From Amycolatopsis sp. GM8 (GTDB lineage: Bacteria > Actinomycetota > Actinomycetes > Mycobacteriales > Pseudonocardiaceae), in assembly GCF_021653975.1 (NCBI RefSeq), contig NZ_JAJKFK010000003.1, positions 992,001-1,056,000 on the forward strand: a stretch of DNA of 64,000 nt. The letters run 5' to 3'. A program made the translations under genes and the position numbers. Below are positions 1 through 7,696 of the stretch, one piece after another (positions within the stretch are counted from its first letter, which is position 1; every line of letters begins with the position of its first letter). The notes beneath the pieces are model-generated. The model saw only the letters and a list, made by a program, of their open reading frames with translations. It ran no database searches and was not told the origin of the DNA.

Positions 1-611
1 AACCGTACGAGGTGGGTGCATTCCGCGGGGGTCGGCGCGGTGCCGTCCTGGGCGTGGCGCCTGAGCGCGGCGAAGGTGAGGTCGAAGACGGCGCCCGTAT
101 CCAGGTCGACGTGGCGGCTTCCCGCCGCTCGCACGGCCGCGCGCAGCAGGTCGCGCACACCGCCGAGACCGCCCGCGCCGGCTTCGGCGACCGCCTGTTC
201 CCCGAGGTTGCTGATGATGGCCCGGCTCTGCCGCGCCGCGGTGTGGTCGATGACTTGCGCGAGCACGCCGCGCACCCAGGCCTCGACCTGTTCGGCCGGA
301 TCGGACGCCTTCGCGACCCGGTGCGCGAGGTAGCTGTACACCCGGTCGGTGCCGCGCTCGAGCGCCGCCCGCAGCAGCTCGTCCTTGCCGCTGAAATAAC
401 GGTAGAAAGCCTGGTTGGACGTGCCCGCCTCGGCGACGATGTCGGCCACCCGCGGCGCGCTGGGCGCCGACCGCGCGGCCACCCGCAGGGTGGCGTCGAG
501 GATGTCCTCCACCTCCCGCTGGGCATCGCCGCGCCGCTTGGACAGCGCGCGGTCGACCGCGACGCGGACGGCCGGATCGGGGCTCTCGGCGGCCTCTGCG
601 GGCAGCGACAT
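1..611 (-). CDS. TetR/AcrR-family transcriptional regulator, 3' end cut by window edge
   Basis: Minus-strand reading frame open from the left edge to an ATG at 611; about 203 residues are present and the stop lies outside the window. The N-terminal third carries a TetR helix-turn-helix at about residues 53-74, ending in the typical TSNQAFYRYF segment followed by GKDELL. The C-terminal part is the variable ligand-binding helical domain. Two in-frame ATGs exist (617 and 611); GGAGG at 618-622 touches the first but sits six bases from the second, so 611 is chosen. It is divergent from the acyl-CoA dehydrogenase operon at 724 and probably represses it through the palindrome at 663-680. The effector is likely an acyl-CoA (family-based inference). 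Confidence 0.88.
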   Translation of the reverse strand, partial: MSLPAEAAESPDPAVRVAVDRALSKRRGDAQREVEDILDATLRVAARSAPSAPRVADIVAEAGTSNQAFYRYFSGKDELLRAALERGTDRVYSYLAHRVAKASDPAEQVEAWVRGVLAQVIDHTAARQSRAIISNLGEQAVAEAGAGGLGGVRDLLRAAVRAAGSRHVDLDTGAVFDLTFAALRRHAQDGTAPTPAECTHLVR

Positions 612-637
612 GGACATCCTCCAAGGAGTGCGTAATC

Positions 638-644
638 AGCATCC
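638..644 (-). promoter_or_regulatory. Variant GGATACT box (GGATGCT)
   Basis: On the minus strand GGATGCT is followed by GATTACG, resembling the boxes at 20950 and 31378 (CTGAATTA with a nearby GC). It lies 27 bases upstream of the TetR start. A weak member of the recurrent intergenic motif. Confidence 0.3.
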
Positions 645-662
645 TGGCTATGCAGAATGTTG

Positions 663-680
663 ATTCTCGGTACAGAGTAT
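663..680. promoter_or_regulatory. Candidate TetR operator
   Basis: An 18-base palindrome, ATTCTCGGTACAGAGTAT, centred on GTAC; seven of nine base pairs are symmetric. It lies midway between the divergent TetR (start 611) and acyl-CoA dehydrogenase (start 724). Length and placement fit a TetR operator. Flanking it are wider arms GCAGAAT (652-658) and ATTCTGC (685-691). Confidence 0.5.
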
Positions 681-723
681 GCCTATTCTGCTGGTATCAC
701 TACTGTGCCGTACAGGAGCCGTC

Positions 724-2013
724 ATGACCTGGGACTTCACCGTCGAACCCGATTTCGCCGAGCTGCTGGCATGGGCCGAAGCGTTCGTCGCCGACAAGGT
801 GTACAAACTGGACGCCTTGTGGCCGCACGACACGTACCGGCCCCTGACCGACGAGCAGCGCCGGGTGATCGACCCGCTGAAGCAAACGGTGCGGGACAAG
901 AAGATGTGGGCCTGCCACCTCGGCCCCGAACTGGGCGGCCAGGGCTACGGCCAGCTGAAACTGGCCATGCTCAACGAGATCCTCGGCAAGTCGATCTGGG
1001 GCCCACGCATCTTCGGCACGCAGGCGCCCGACACCGGTAACGCGGAGATCATCGCCCACTACGGCACGCCGGAGCAGAAGGCGCGCTATCTCGAACCGTT
1101 GCTCGAAGGCGACATCGTGTCGTGCTTCTCGATGACCGAGCCTCAGGGCGGCGCCGACCCCGGTGTGTTCGTGACCCACGCGGAGCGGGACGGGGACGGG
1201 TGGGTCATCAACGGCACCAAGTTCTTCTCCTCCAACGCGCGCTGGGCGAGCTTCTTCATCGTCATGGCGGTCACCAACCCCGGCGCGCCGGTGAACAAGC
1301 GGATGTCGATGTTCCTCGTCCCGGCGGAGACCCCGGGTATCGACATCGAGCGCAACCTGGCGCACGCGGGCGAGCAACCGGATGACGGCGCCGAAGCGCT
1401 CATCCACTACAAGGACGTTCGCGTGCCGTCGTCGGCCCTGCTCGGCGCCGAGGGTGACGCGTTCGGCGTCGCCCAGACGCGGCTCGGCGGCGGGCGCGTG
1501 CACCACGCGATGCGTTCGGTCGGCGGGGCGCAGCGCTGCCTCGACATGATGGCCGAGCGCGCCCTGTCCCGTACCACCAAGGGCGAACCGCTCAGCCGCA
1601 AGGGCGCCGTGCAGGCGATGCTCGCCGACTCCTATCTGGAGATCCAGCAGTTCCGGCTGTTCGTCATGTACACCGCCTGGCAGATCGACAAGTACAACGA
1701 CTACAACCGGGTCCGCAAGGACATCGCGGCGATCAAGGTGCAGACCCCGCGGGTGCTGGAAGCGGTCGCCCGCCGCGCCATCCAGGTACACGGCGCGCTC
1801 GGCACGACCTACGACCTGCCGCTGCTGCGGTTCTACCTCGCGGGCATGTCGCTGGCGCTGGCCGACGGGCCCACCGAGGTGCACCAGGGCACCGTCGCCA
1901 GGCAACTGCTGCGCGAGTACTCCCCCGCCCCCGGGCTCTGGCCGACCGAGCACCTCCCGACCGTGCGCGCCCAGGCCGAGGCCGAACTGCTCGGAAAGGA
2001 GACCACCCGATGA
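724..2013 (+). CDS. Acyl-CoA dehydrogenase (ACAD10/11-like dehydrogenase half)
   Basis: FAD-dependent acyl-CoA dehydrogenase of 429 residues; the family oxidises acyl-CoA to 2-enoyl-CoA and passes electrons to ETF. The flavin/substrate segment CFSMTEPQGGADP is at about 134-146, and the C-terminal RAIQVHGALGTT and GPTEVHQGTVARQLLR segments are intact. The ATG at 724 has CAGGAG upstream; the frame is open further upstream, but with no ribosome binding site. The next gene, a phosphotransferase, overlaps the stop by ATGA. That pairing matches the two domains fused in animal ACAD10/ACAD11, which act on 4-hydroxyacyl-CoA through phosphorylation and elimination. The same role here is an inference. 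Confidence 0.9.
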   Translation: MTWDFTVEPDFAELLAWAEAFVADKVYKLDALWPHDTYRPLTDEQRRVIDPLKQTVRDKKMWACHLGPELGGQGYGQLKLAMLNEILGKSIWGPRIFGTQAPDTGNAEIIAHYGTPEQKARYLEPLLEGDIVSCFSMTEPQGGADPGVFVTHAERDGDGWVINGTKFFSSNARWASFFIVMAVTNPGAPVNKRMSMFLVPAETPGIDIERNLAHAGEQPDDGAEALIHYKDVRVPSSALLGAEGDAFGVAQTRLGGGRVHHAMRSVGGAQRCLDMMAERALSRTTKGEPLSRKGAVQAMLADSYLEIQQFRLFVMYTAWQIDKYNDYNRVRKDIAAIKVQTPRVLEAVARRAIQVHGALGTTYDLPLLRFYLAGMSLALADGPTEVHQGTVARQLLREYSPAPGLWPTEHLPTVRAQAEAELLGKETTR

Positions 2014-3047
2014 CCGCCACGGACACCCGGCTCGACGCGTTCGCGCTCGCGTCCTGGATGGACAGTGCCGGGCTTCCCGGGAAGGGCGCTCCGCTGGAAT
2101 GGAGCTTCATCTCCGGCGGCAGCCAGAACGAGATCTTCGAGATCCGCCGCGGGGACCTGCACGCGGCGCTGCGCATCCCGCCCGCGAGCGCGCCGGCTTC
2201 GCGCGACGAAGGCATCCTGCGCGAGTGGCGCATCACCGAAGCGCTCGACGGCACCGACGTGCCGCACACCCCGGCGATCGGGATGTGTTCCGACGCCTCC
2301 GTGCTGGGCCGGCCGTTCTATCTCATGGGTTTCGTCGACGGCTGGTCACCGGTCGGCGGGGACACCTGGCCCGCGCCGTTCGACCAGGATCTGTCCACCC
2401 GCCCCGGGCTGGCCGAGCAACTGGTCGAGGGCGTCGTGCTGCTGGGCGCCGTCGACTGGCAGGCGCGTGGTCTCGGTGATCTCGGCCGCCCCGACGGGTT
2501 CCACGACCGCCAGGTATCACGCTGGACCAGGTTCTACGAGCGCGTCCGGGCCCGCGAGGTGCCGGGTTACGACGAGGCGACCCGCTGGCTCGCCGAGCAC
2601 CGTCCCCTCGACTTCGTGCCCGGCATCATGCACGGCGACTACCAGTTCGCGAACGTCATGTACCACCACGGGGCGCCGGCGCGGCTCGCCGCGATCATCG
2701 ACTGGGAAATGGGCACCGTCGGCGATCCGAAGCTCGACCTCGGCTGGCTCATGCACTCCTGGCCCGAGGACACCGCGACCCACGGCTCGAAGGGCTACGT
2801 CGACCTCACCGGGATGCCCAGCCGCACCAAGCTGATCGAGTACTACGCCGAGCGCTCCGGCCGCCAGGTCGACGACATGGACTACTACCAGGTGCTCGCG
2901 AAATGGAAGCTCGCGATCGTGCTGGAGCAGGGCTACCAGCGCGCCGGCGACGACCCGAAGCTGCTGTCGTTCGGCAAGACGGTGCTGGACCTGATGGCCG
3001 GGGCCGCCGAACTCGCGGCCACGAGTGACTACCGGGGTGCCGCGTGA
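2010..3047 (+). CDS. Phosphotransferase-family protein (APH fold, ACAD10/11 kinase-like)
   Basis: A 345-residue aminoglycoside-phosphotransferase-fold protein. The catalytic loop HGDYQFANVMYH starts near residue 209 and the metal-binding IDWEMGTVGDPKLDLGW near 230, so the kinase core looks intact. The start overlaps the dehydrogenase stop (ATGA) with GAAAGGAG upstream, so the two are translationally coupled. In this genomic setting such proteins are better explained as hydroxyacyl-CoA kinases than as antibiotic resistance enzymes: bacterial levulinate catabolism and animal ACAD10/11 phosphorylate 4-hydroxyacyl-CoA before a dehydrogenase-fold enzyme removes the phosphate. The exact substrate is not visible. 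Confidence 0.85.
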   Translation: MTATDTRLDAFALASWMDSAGLPGKGAPLEWSFISGGSQNEIFEIRRGDLHAALRIPPASAPASRDEGILREWRITEALDGTDVPHTPAIGMCSDASVLGRPFYLMGFVDGWSPVGGDTWPAPFDQDLSTRPGLAEQLVEGVVLLGAVDWQARGLGDLGRPDGFHDRQVSRWTRFYERVRAREVPGYDEATRWLAEHRPLDFVPGIMHGDYQFANVMYHHGAPARLAAIIDWEMGTVGDPKLDLGWLMHSWPEDTATHGSKGYVDLTGMPSRTKLIEYYAERSGRQVDDMDYYQVLAKWKLAIVLEQGYQRAGDDPKLLSFGKTVLDLMAGAAELAATSDYRGAA

Positions 3048-3814
3048 ACGGGCCCGCGGAGTGGCTGGACCTGTCGGGCAAGGTCGCGGTTGTCACCGGC
3101 GGCAGCCGGGGCATCGGCCGGGCCGTCGCCGGCGGCCTCGCCGCGGCGGGTGCCGACGTCGTCGTCGCGAGCCGCAAGCTCGCCGTGTGCCAGGCCGCGG
3201 CCGACGAGATCAAGCAGGCCACCGGGCGCCGCGCGGTGGGGCTGGAGCTCAACGTCAGCCACTGGGACGACTGTGACCGCCTCGTCGACGCCGTCTACGA
3301 CGCTTTCGGCGCCTGCCACGTGCTCGTGAACAACGCCGGGATGTCGCCGCTCTACCCCGATCTCGTGTCGGTCACCGAGGCGCTCTACGACAAGACGCAC
3401 GCCGTCAACGCCAAGGGGCCGTTCCGGCTGGCGACGCTGTTCGGGTCGCGGATGCACGCCGGTGACGGCGGGTCGATCATCAACGTCTCGACGGCCGGCT
3501 CGTTGCGGCCGCATGTGATCGACCTGCCGTACGCGATGGCGAAGGCCGGGCTCAACGCGATGACGCTCGGGCTGGCCGGGGCGTGGGCGCCGAAGGTGCG
3601 GGCGAATCTCGTGCTCCCGGGTGCGTTCGACACCGACGTCACCAAGGCGTGGTCGCCCGAGCAGAAGCAGCGGAGCGGGGAGAGCAACCCGATGGGGCGC
3701 ATCGGCCGGCCCGAGGATCTCGTCGGGCTGTGCGTGTACCTCGCGTCCGACGCCTCGAGTTACATCAACGGTGCGCAGATCCTCGCCGACGGTGGGGCGT
3801 TCCGGACGCTGTGA
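3044..3814 (+). CDS. SDR-family oxidoreductase
   Basis: Short-chain dehydrogenase of 256 residues. The cofactor motif TGGSRGIG is at about 18-25, NNAG near 95, a serine in INVSTAGS near 150, and the catalytic pair YAMAK near 163-167. GTG start overlaps the phosphotransferase stop (GTGA), so it is the third gene of the coupled operon. It probably oxidises a hydroxyacyl or alcohol intermediate of the pathway begun by the preceding dehydrogenase/kinase pair. Substrate unknown. Confidence 0.88.
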   Translation: MNGPAEWLDLSGKVAVVTGGSRGIGRAVAGGLAAAGADVVVASRKLAVCQAAADEIKQATGRRAVGLELNVSHWDDCDRLVDAVYDAFGACHVLVNNAGMSPLYPDLVSVTEALYDKTHAVNAKGPFRLATLFGSRMHAGDGGSIINVSTAGSLRPHVIDLPYAMAKAGLNAMTLGLAGAWAPKVRANLVLPGAFDTDVTKAWSPEQKQRSGESNPMGRIGRPEDLVGLCVYLASDASSYINGAQILADGGAFRTL

Positions 3815-3824
3815 GGAGATGCCG

Positions 3825-4808
3825 ATGAAGGCAGCCCGGGTCATCGCCTACGGGCCGGTCGAGAACCTGCGGGTGCAAGAGGTCGACGATCCGGTGGCCG
3901 GGCCGGGCGAGGTGGTGGTCGAGATCGCCGCCGCCGCGGTGAACTACCCGGACCTGCTGATCATGAACGGCGGCTACCAGGTCCGCTGGCCGCTCCCGCT
4001 GACCCCGGGCTCGGAGTTCGCCGGGACGGTCCGCGAGGCCGGTCCCGGCGTCACCGGCCTGGCGGCGGGCGACCGGGTCGCGGGCACCGCGGCGATCGGC
4101 GCGTTCGCCGAGCGGATCGCCGTGCGCGCCGGCGCGCTGTGGCCGGTGCCCGCGGACGCCGATTTTGCCGAGGCGGCCGCCTTCCGGGTCACGTATCTCA
4201 CCGCCTATCACGCCGTCCGCAGCGTCGCCGCGGTGCGACCTGGCGACCAGGTGGTGGTGCTCGGCGCGGCCGGCGGTGTCGGCCTGGCCGCCGTCGAGGT
4301 CGCGGCCGTCCTGGGCGCGCGGGTGGTCGCCGCCATCTCCACCCCCGCGAAGGCGGCCATCTGCCGGGAACGCGGCGCGCACGAGACGATCGACTACAGC
4401 CGCGAGAACCTCAAGGAGCGGATCAAGGAGCTCACCGGGGGCGGCGCCGACGTGGTGCTCGACCCGGTCGGCGGGCAGTACAGCGAACCGGCGCTGCGCG
4501 CGATGAGGTGGGGCGGCCGCTTCGTCTGCCTCGGGTTCGCCAGTTCCGAGATCCCCGCCATCCCGCTCAATCTCGTGCTGCTCAAGGGCGTGACCGTGAG
4601 CGGCATGGAGATCCGCACGTTCGCCGAACACCGCCCCGACGACGCCCGGCGCGACGAGGACGAACTGTTCGGGCATTTCCGCGCCGGGCGGCTCCGGCCG
4701 CACATCGGCGGGCGCTACGCCCTGCGCGAAGTCGCGGACGCGCTCGCCGCCGTGCGCGACCGGCGGGCGATCGGCAAGCTGGTCATCACCATGAACGCCC
4801 GCACCTGA
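3825..4808 (+). CDS. NADPH:quinone oxidoreductase-family MDR protein
   Basis: A 327-residue zinc-free medium-chain dehydrogenase of the quinone oxidoreductase class. The Rossmann motif GAAGGVGLAAVEVAAVLGA starts near residue 148; the N-terminal GroES-like domain has SEFAGTV and no zinc cysteines. Two ATGs lie six bases apart (3819 and 3825); GAGGAG at 3813-3818 abuts the first and is correctly spaced from the second, so 3825 is used. It starts ten bases after the SDR and closes the operon. It may reduce an enoyl or quinone intermediate. Confidence 0.86.
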   Translation: MKAARVIAYGPVENLRVQEVDDPVAGPGEVVVEIAAAAVNYPDLLIMNGGYQVRWPLPLTPGSEFAGTVREAGPGVTGLAAGDRVAGTAAIGAFAERIAVRAGALWPVPADADFAEAAAFRVTYLTAYHAVRSVAAVRPGDQVVVLGAAGGVGLAAVEVAAVLGARVVAAISTPAKAAICRERGAHETIDYSRENLKERIKELTGGGADVVLDPVGGQYSEPALRAMRWGGRFVCLGFASSEIPAIPLNLVLLKGVTVSGMEIRTFAEHRPDDARRDEDELFGHFRAGRLRPHIGGRYALREVADALAAVRDRRAIGKLVITMNART

Positions 4809-4904
4809 TCGCCGTTGTCCCGACCCGTGCTCCGATGATAATTTACCGAAGTTATTGTCGTAAGCCTTACTGCAAAATCTGAAGGCCGGCATGGGGAGGA
4901 CGAA
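4809..4904 (+). promoter_or_regulatory. AT-rich promoter region before the DoxX-like gene
   Basis: A 96-base gap with an unusually AT-rich stretch at about 4834-4878 in an otherwise GC-rich area, including the short palindrome GTAAGCCTTAC at 4860-4870. A GGGGAGGA ribosome binding site precedes the GTG at 4905. No confident -35/-10 pair could be assigned. Confidence 0.4.
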
Positions 4905-5435
4905 GTGAAGAACCGCAAGCAATCCCGCCGCCAATCGTCCGGTGGGGACCTCGCCAGGCTGATCCTCCGGGGCGCCCTCGCCGGCACGATGATCGCGCAC
5001 GGCGTGCGGCACGGCCGCACTCTCGACGGCACGGCGGGCTGGTTCTCCTCGATCGGGTTCCGGCAGCCCCGGCTGCAGGCCCAGCTGAGCTCGGTCGTCG
5101 AAATCGGCTCCGGCGCCGCCGTCGCCGCGGGCGCGCTGACCCCGCTGAGCACCGCCGCGATCGTGGGCACCATGGGCGTGGCCTACCAGACCGTGCACCG
5201 CCCGAACGGCTACTTCATCGTCTCCGAGGGCTGGGAGTACGTCGCCTTCATCAGTGCCACCGCCACCGCCCTGTCGGCACTGGGCAGCGGCCGGTTCAGC
5301 CTCGACCGCGCCCTGGGCGCCGACAAGATCGGCTCGCCGCTGACCCGCGCCCTGGTCACCGCACTGGTCGGCGTCGGCGGCGCGGCCGGGCAGCTGGCCA
5401 CGTTCTGGAGCCGTCCCGAACCCAAGAAAGCCTGA
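4905..5435 (+). CDS. DoxX-like integral membrane protein
   Basis: A 176-residue protein with a basic N-terminus (MKNRKQSRRQ) and about four hydrophobic segments, resembling the DoxX family. Recognisable features are AGTMIAHGVRHG near residue 26 and GWEYVAFIS near 108. DoxX proteins are small four-helix membrane proteins linked to quinone/redox metabolism; a specific reaction cannot be assigned. GTG start with GGGGAGGA upstream and its own AT-rich upstream region. The enoyl-CoA hydratase gene follows 37 bases later, so the two may share a transcript. Confidence 0.7.
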   Translation: MKNRKQSRRQSSGGDLARLILRGALAGTMIAHGVRHGRTLDGTAGWFSSIGFRQPRLQAQLSSVVEIGSGAAVAAGALTPLSTAAIVGTMGVAYQTVHRPNGYFIVSEGWEYVAFISATATALSALGSGRFSLDRALGADKIGSPLTRALVTALVGVGGAAGQLATFWSRPEPKKA

Positions 5436-5472
5436 CGCTCCGCCGAAATTCTCACCGGAAGGCACCACCGCC

Positions 5473-6240
5473 ATGGATCTGTTACGCCGTCGTGAAGGTT
5501 CTGTCGAGGTCTTCACGCTCAACCGGCCGGACCAGCGCAACGCGCTGAGCCCGGAGCTGATGGCCGACCTCTCGATCGCGTTCCGCGAGTGCCTCGACGA
5601 CGACGCGGTGCGCGCGATCGTGCTGACCGGCGCGGGTGACCGGGCGTTCTGCGCCGGGATGGACCTGAAAGCCTTCGCGGCGCGCTCCCAGGGGGCCGGG
5701 CCGGCCGCCGACACCACGCATTTCACGATGTTCAGCCAGGGCCGCTACCCCAAGCCGATCATCGGCGCCGCCAACGCGACCGCGGTCGCGGGCGGGTGGG
5801 AGCTCCTGCTCAACTGCGACATCGTGGTCACATCGGACAAGGCGAAGTTCGGGCTCCCCGAGGTCAAGCGCGGCCTGTACGCGGCCGGTGGCGGGACCAC
5901 GTTGCCCGGCCGGATCCCGCTCGGGATCGCGCTCGAACTCGGCCTGACCGGCGATCTCATCGACGCCGCGCGGGCGTACGAGCTGGGCCTGGTCAACCGG
6001 GTCGTGCCGGCCGAGGAGGTGCTCGACGCCGCGCTGGAGGTCGCCAAGCGCATCGGCGAGAACGGCCCGCTGGGCGTCCTCGCGACGAAGAAACTGATGC
6101 GGGTGGCGTTCACCGACGGCGTCGCCGCGGCGCGCTCGGCACAGGAGAGCGAGCACGCGAAGGTGTTCCAAAGCGAGGACGCGATCGAAGGCGCCCGCGC
6201 TTTCGCGGAGAAGCGCGAACCGCAGTGGAAGGGCCGGTGA
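5473..6240 (+). CDS. Enoyl-CoA hydratase (crotonase family)
   Basis: A 255-residue crotonase that would hydrate 2-enoyl-CoA. Oxyanion-hole segments AFCAGMDLKA (about 57-66) and NATAVAGGWELLLNCDI (about 100-114) are present. Both glutamates that activate water in classical hydratases are retained, in GGWELLL and in FGLPEVKRG. GGAAGG precedes the ATG. It is one of two crotonases in the window (with 17025-17795) that keep both acids. A hairpin overlapping its stop codon separates it from the convergent hydrolase. Confidence 0.9.
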   Translation: MDLLRRREGSVEVFTLNRPDQRNALSPELMADLSIAFRECLDDDAVRAIVLTGAGDRAFCAGMDLKAFAARSQGAGPAADTTHFTMFSQGRYPKPIIGAANATAVAGGWELLLNCDIVVTSDKAKFGLPEVKRGLYAAGGGTTLPGRIPLGIALELGLTGDLIDAARAYELGLVNRVVPAEEVLDAALEVAKRIGENGPLGVLATKKLMRVAFTDGVAAARSAQESEHAKVFQSEDAIEGARAFAEKREPQWKGR

Positions 6241-6252
6241 CCCGGCCCTTCC
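6227..6252. terminator. Bidirectional hairpin between convergent genes
   Basis: An 11-base-pair perfect stem, GGAAGGGCCGG (6227-6237) and CCGGCCCTTCC (6242-6252), with loop TGAC. It overlaps the stop of the hydratase and lies just before the stop of the opposing hydrolase. No T-tract, as is common for actinobacterial hairpins. Confidence 0.6.
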
Positions 6253-6255
6253 GGG

Positions 6256-7122
6256 TCACACGGTGTCGAGGAACCGCCCGACCTCGGCACTGAACACGTC
6301 GTTGTCGTCACCGGCGACCATATGACCGGTGCCGGTGACGTCGACGGCGCGCGCATGGGGTACGAGCGACAGGAAGTCACGCACCCCGTCCTCGGTGAGC
6401 ACATCGGACTGCACGCCGCGGACGAGAAGCGTGGGGATCCGGATATGGCGGGCCGCGTCGCGCATGCGCACCTCGTCGCCGATGGTGCGGACGTCACCTT
6501 CGGTCGGCCGCTGGATGAAGGCAGGATCCCAGTGCCAGTACCAGCGCCCGTCCTCGGCCTGGCGCACGTTCTTGCGCAGGCCGTCGAGACTGGCGGGGCG
6601 CGCCCGGTGCGGGTTGTAGTCGGACACGGCCGCGGCCACATCCTCCAGCGTCGCGAAACCGTCGGTATGGCGGTGCATGAACGCGCTGATCCGCTCGGCG
6701 CCGGCGGGTTCGATCCGCGGTGCGACATCGACGAGCACGAGTGCGCGCGCGGCCACCCGCCCCTCGCCTACGGCCACCAGCGACGTCAGGCCGCCCATGG
6801 ACGCACCAACGAGCACCGGCGGAATCCCACCGTCTTCGCCGAGCCGGGCGACCACCGCCGCGAGATCGGCCACGAGAGCGTCCACCGAGTAGTCGCCGTC
6901 CGGGGCCCAGCCGCTGTCGCCGTGACCGCGCGCGTCGAGGGAAAGGGTGTGCCACCCGGACCGCGCCAATCTCCCGGCCGAGCCCTTCCATGAATGGCGC
7001 GTCTGGCCTCCGCCGTGCAGGAACACCACGGTGCCCCTGGGCGTGTCGACCTGGTAGTCCTCGGCCACCACCTCGACCCCTGCCGCTGGGATCCGCTTCA
7101 CCGCGGGCTCGATCAGGGTCAT
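6256..7122 (-). CDS. Alpha/beta hydrolase
   Basis: A 288-residue alpha/beta-fold hydrolase. Oxyanion segment FLHGGGQTRHSW is near 34-45, nucleophile elbow GASMGG near 106-111 (Ser108) and catalytic histidine in GTGHMVAGDDND (about His267). The ATG at 7122, with AAGGTG upstream, is preferred; a TTG at 7185 would add 21 residues. It could hydrolyse an ester, lactone or thioester intermediate; the substrate is not deducible. The GGATACT-type repeat at 7201-7218 lies in the divergent gap between this gene and the one at 7272. Confidence 0.85.
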   Translation of the reverse strand: MTLIEPAVKRIPAAGVEVVAEDYQVDTPRGTVVFLHGGGQTRHSWKGSAGRLARSGWHTLSLDARGHGDSGWAPDGDYSVDALVADLAAVVARLGEDGGIPPVLVGASMGGLTSLVAVGEGRVAARALVLVDVAPRIEPAGAERISAFMHRHTDGFATLEDVAAAVSDYNPHRARPASLDGLRKNVRQAEDGRWYWHWDPAFIQRPTEGDVRTIGDEVRMRDAARHIRIPTLLVRGVQSDVLTEDGVRDFLSLVPHARAVDVTGTGHMVAGDDNDVFSAEVGRFLDTV

Positions 7123-7200
7123 GCCGGGCACACCTTGCCGGCCGAATTCGTCCGTATACTCATGAAAGCCCCTCGGGTTCGACAACTGCGACCAATCCTT

Positions 7201-7218
7201 GGATACTTGTACTGTATC
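7201..7218 (+). promoter_or_regulatory. GGATACT box with inverted repeat
   Basis: Exact GGATACT at 7201-7207 forms the left half of an inverted repeat, GATAC (7202-7206) - seven bases - GTATC (7214-7218). It lies 71 bases before the ATG at 7272 and in the divergent gap with the hydrolase. The same 5-7-5 geometry recurs at 21023-21039. Confidence 0.45.
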
Positions 7219-7271
7219 AATTACGGTATGGCTTATCGCCAGCGTTGGTGCTCGTGGTCAAGGAGGACGGG

Positions 7272-7571
7272 ATGAGCTTGCGGCCTGGTACCCGGTTGCG
7301 CGGCAGGAATTCGACGTGCGAGGTCATCGTCGTCAAGGGATCCGACGGCCCGGCGGTGCTGATGTGCGCCGGCGCGGAAATGCTCGCGCCCGGCGCGACG
7401 CAGGCCGCGGCGGAGCCCGCCGACGGCCCCTCGATCCTGCTGGGCAAGCGTTACACCGATGACGAAAGCGGCATCGAGGTCCTGTGCACGAAGGCCGGGC
7501 CCGGCCCGTTGACCGTGGACAGCCGGGAACTCACCCAGAAGGCGGCGAAAGCCCTGCCGGCATCGGACTGA
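7272..7571 (+). CDS. Small conserved protein of unknown function
   Basis: A 99-residue soluble protein starting MSLRPGTRLRG. AGGAGG at 7261-7266 is ideally spaced from the ATG, so the gene is well supported despite its size. Three cysteines are present: in STCEVIVV, in LMCAGAEM and in VLCTKAGPG. The second half (LLGKRYTDDESGIEVLCTKAG, then a short threonine/lysine tail) looks like a compact beta domain. I recall similar short proteins beside actinobacterial acyl-CoA ligases, but I do not know a function. It sits 126 bases before the ligase gene, separated by a weak terminator and a GGATCCT box. Confidence 0.75.
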   Translation: MSLRPGTRLRGRNSTCEVIVVKGSDGPAVLMCAGAEMLAPGATQAAAEPADGPSILLGKRYTDDESGIEVLCTKAGPGPLTVDSRELTQKAAKALPASD

Positions 7572-7599
7572 ACGGCCGTGCCGCGGCGATCGATTCGCG

Positions 7600-7620
7600 G
7601 CAGCATTCAGGCTGCTCTTT
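7600..7620 (+). terminator. Weak rho-independent terminator
   Basis: GCAGC (7600-7604), loop ATTCAG, GCTGC (7611-7615), then TCTTTGTT. A second hairpin, GCCGCG/CGCGGC, lies just upstream. It would end the transcript of the 99-residue protein. Confidence 0.5.
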
Positions 7621-7622
7621 GT

Positions 7623-7636
7623 TATAGGATCCTTTA
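7623..7636 (+). promoter_or_regulatory. GGATCCT box in a near-perfect palindrome
   Basis: AGGATCCT at 7626-7633 flanked symmetrically by TA, giving a 14-base palindrome with one mismatched pair. It lies about 64 bases upstream of the ligase start and also contains TAGGAT, a plausible -10 hexamer, so promoter and operator readings are both possible. Confidence 0.45.
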
Positions 7637-7696
7637 TGGCGCGGACGCCGGCGGACGTGCGTCCCGGCGCCTGTCCCTCAGCAGAGGAGGAGAACG

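Noticed and set aside
700..1953. 417-codon minus-strand frame opposite the first acyl-CoA dehydrogenase
   Set aside because: Antisense to a gene with complete family motifs; composition typical of a GC-driven shadow frame.
2010..3047. Aminoglycoside resistance gene
   Set aside because: The APH fold is shared, but coupling to an acyl-CoA dehydrogenase fits hydroxyacyl-CoA kinases far better.
3765..5726. 653-codon open frame on the minus strand across the MDR, DoxX and hydratase region
   Set aside because: It is antisense to three well-supported genes, has a low-complexity Arg/Ala/Gly-rich translation and arises from the high third-position GC of the plus-strand genes.
7626..7633. AGGATCCT as a mere restriction-type palindrome
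   Set aside because: A hexamer palindrome alone would be trivial, but position, flanks and recurrence of GGAT(A/C)CT in other gaps made me keep it as part of the motif family.
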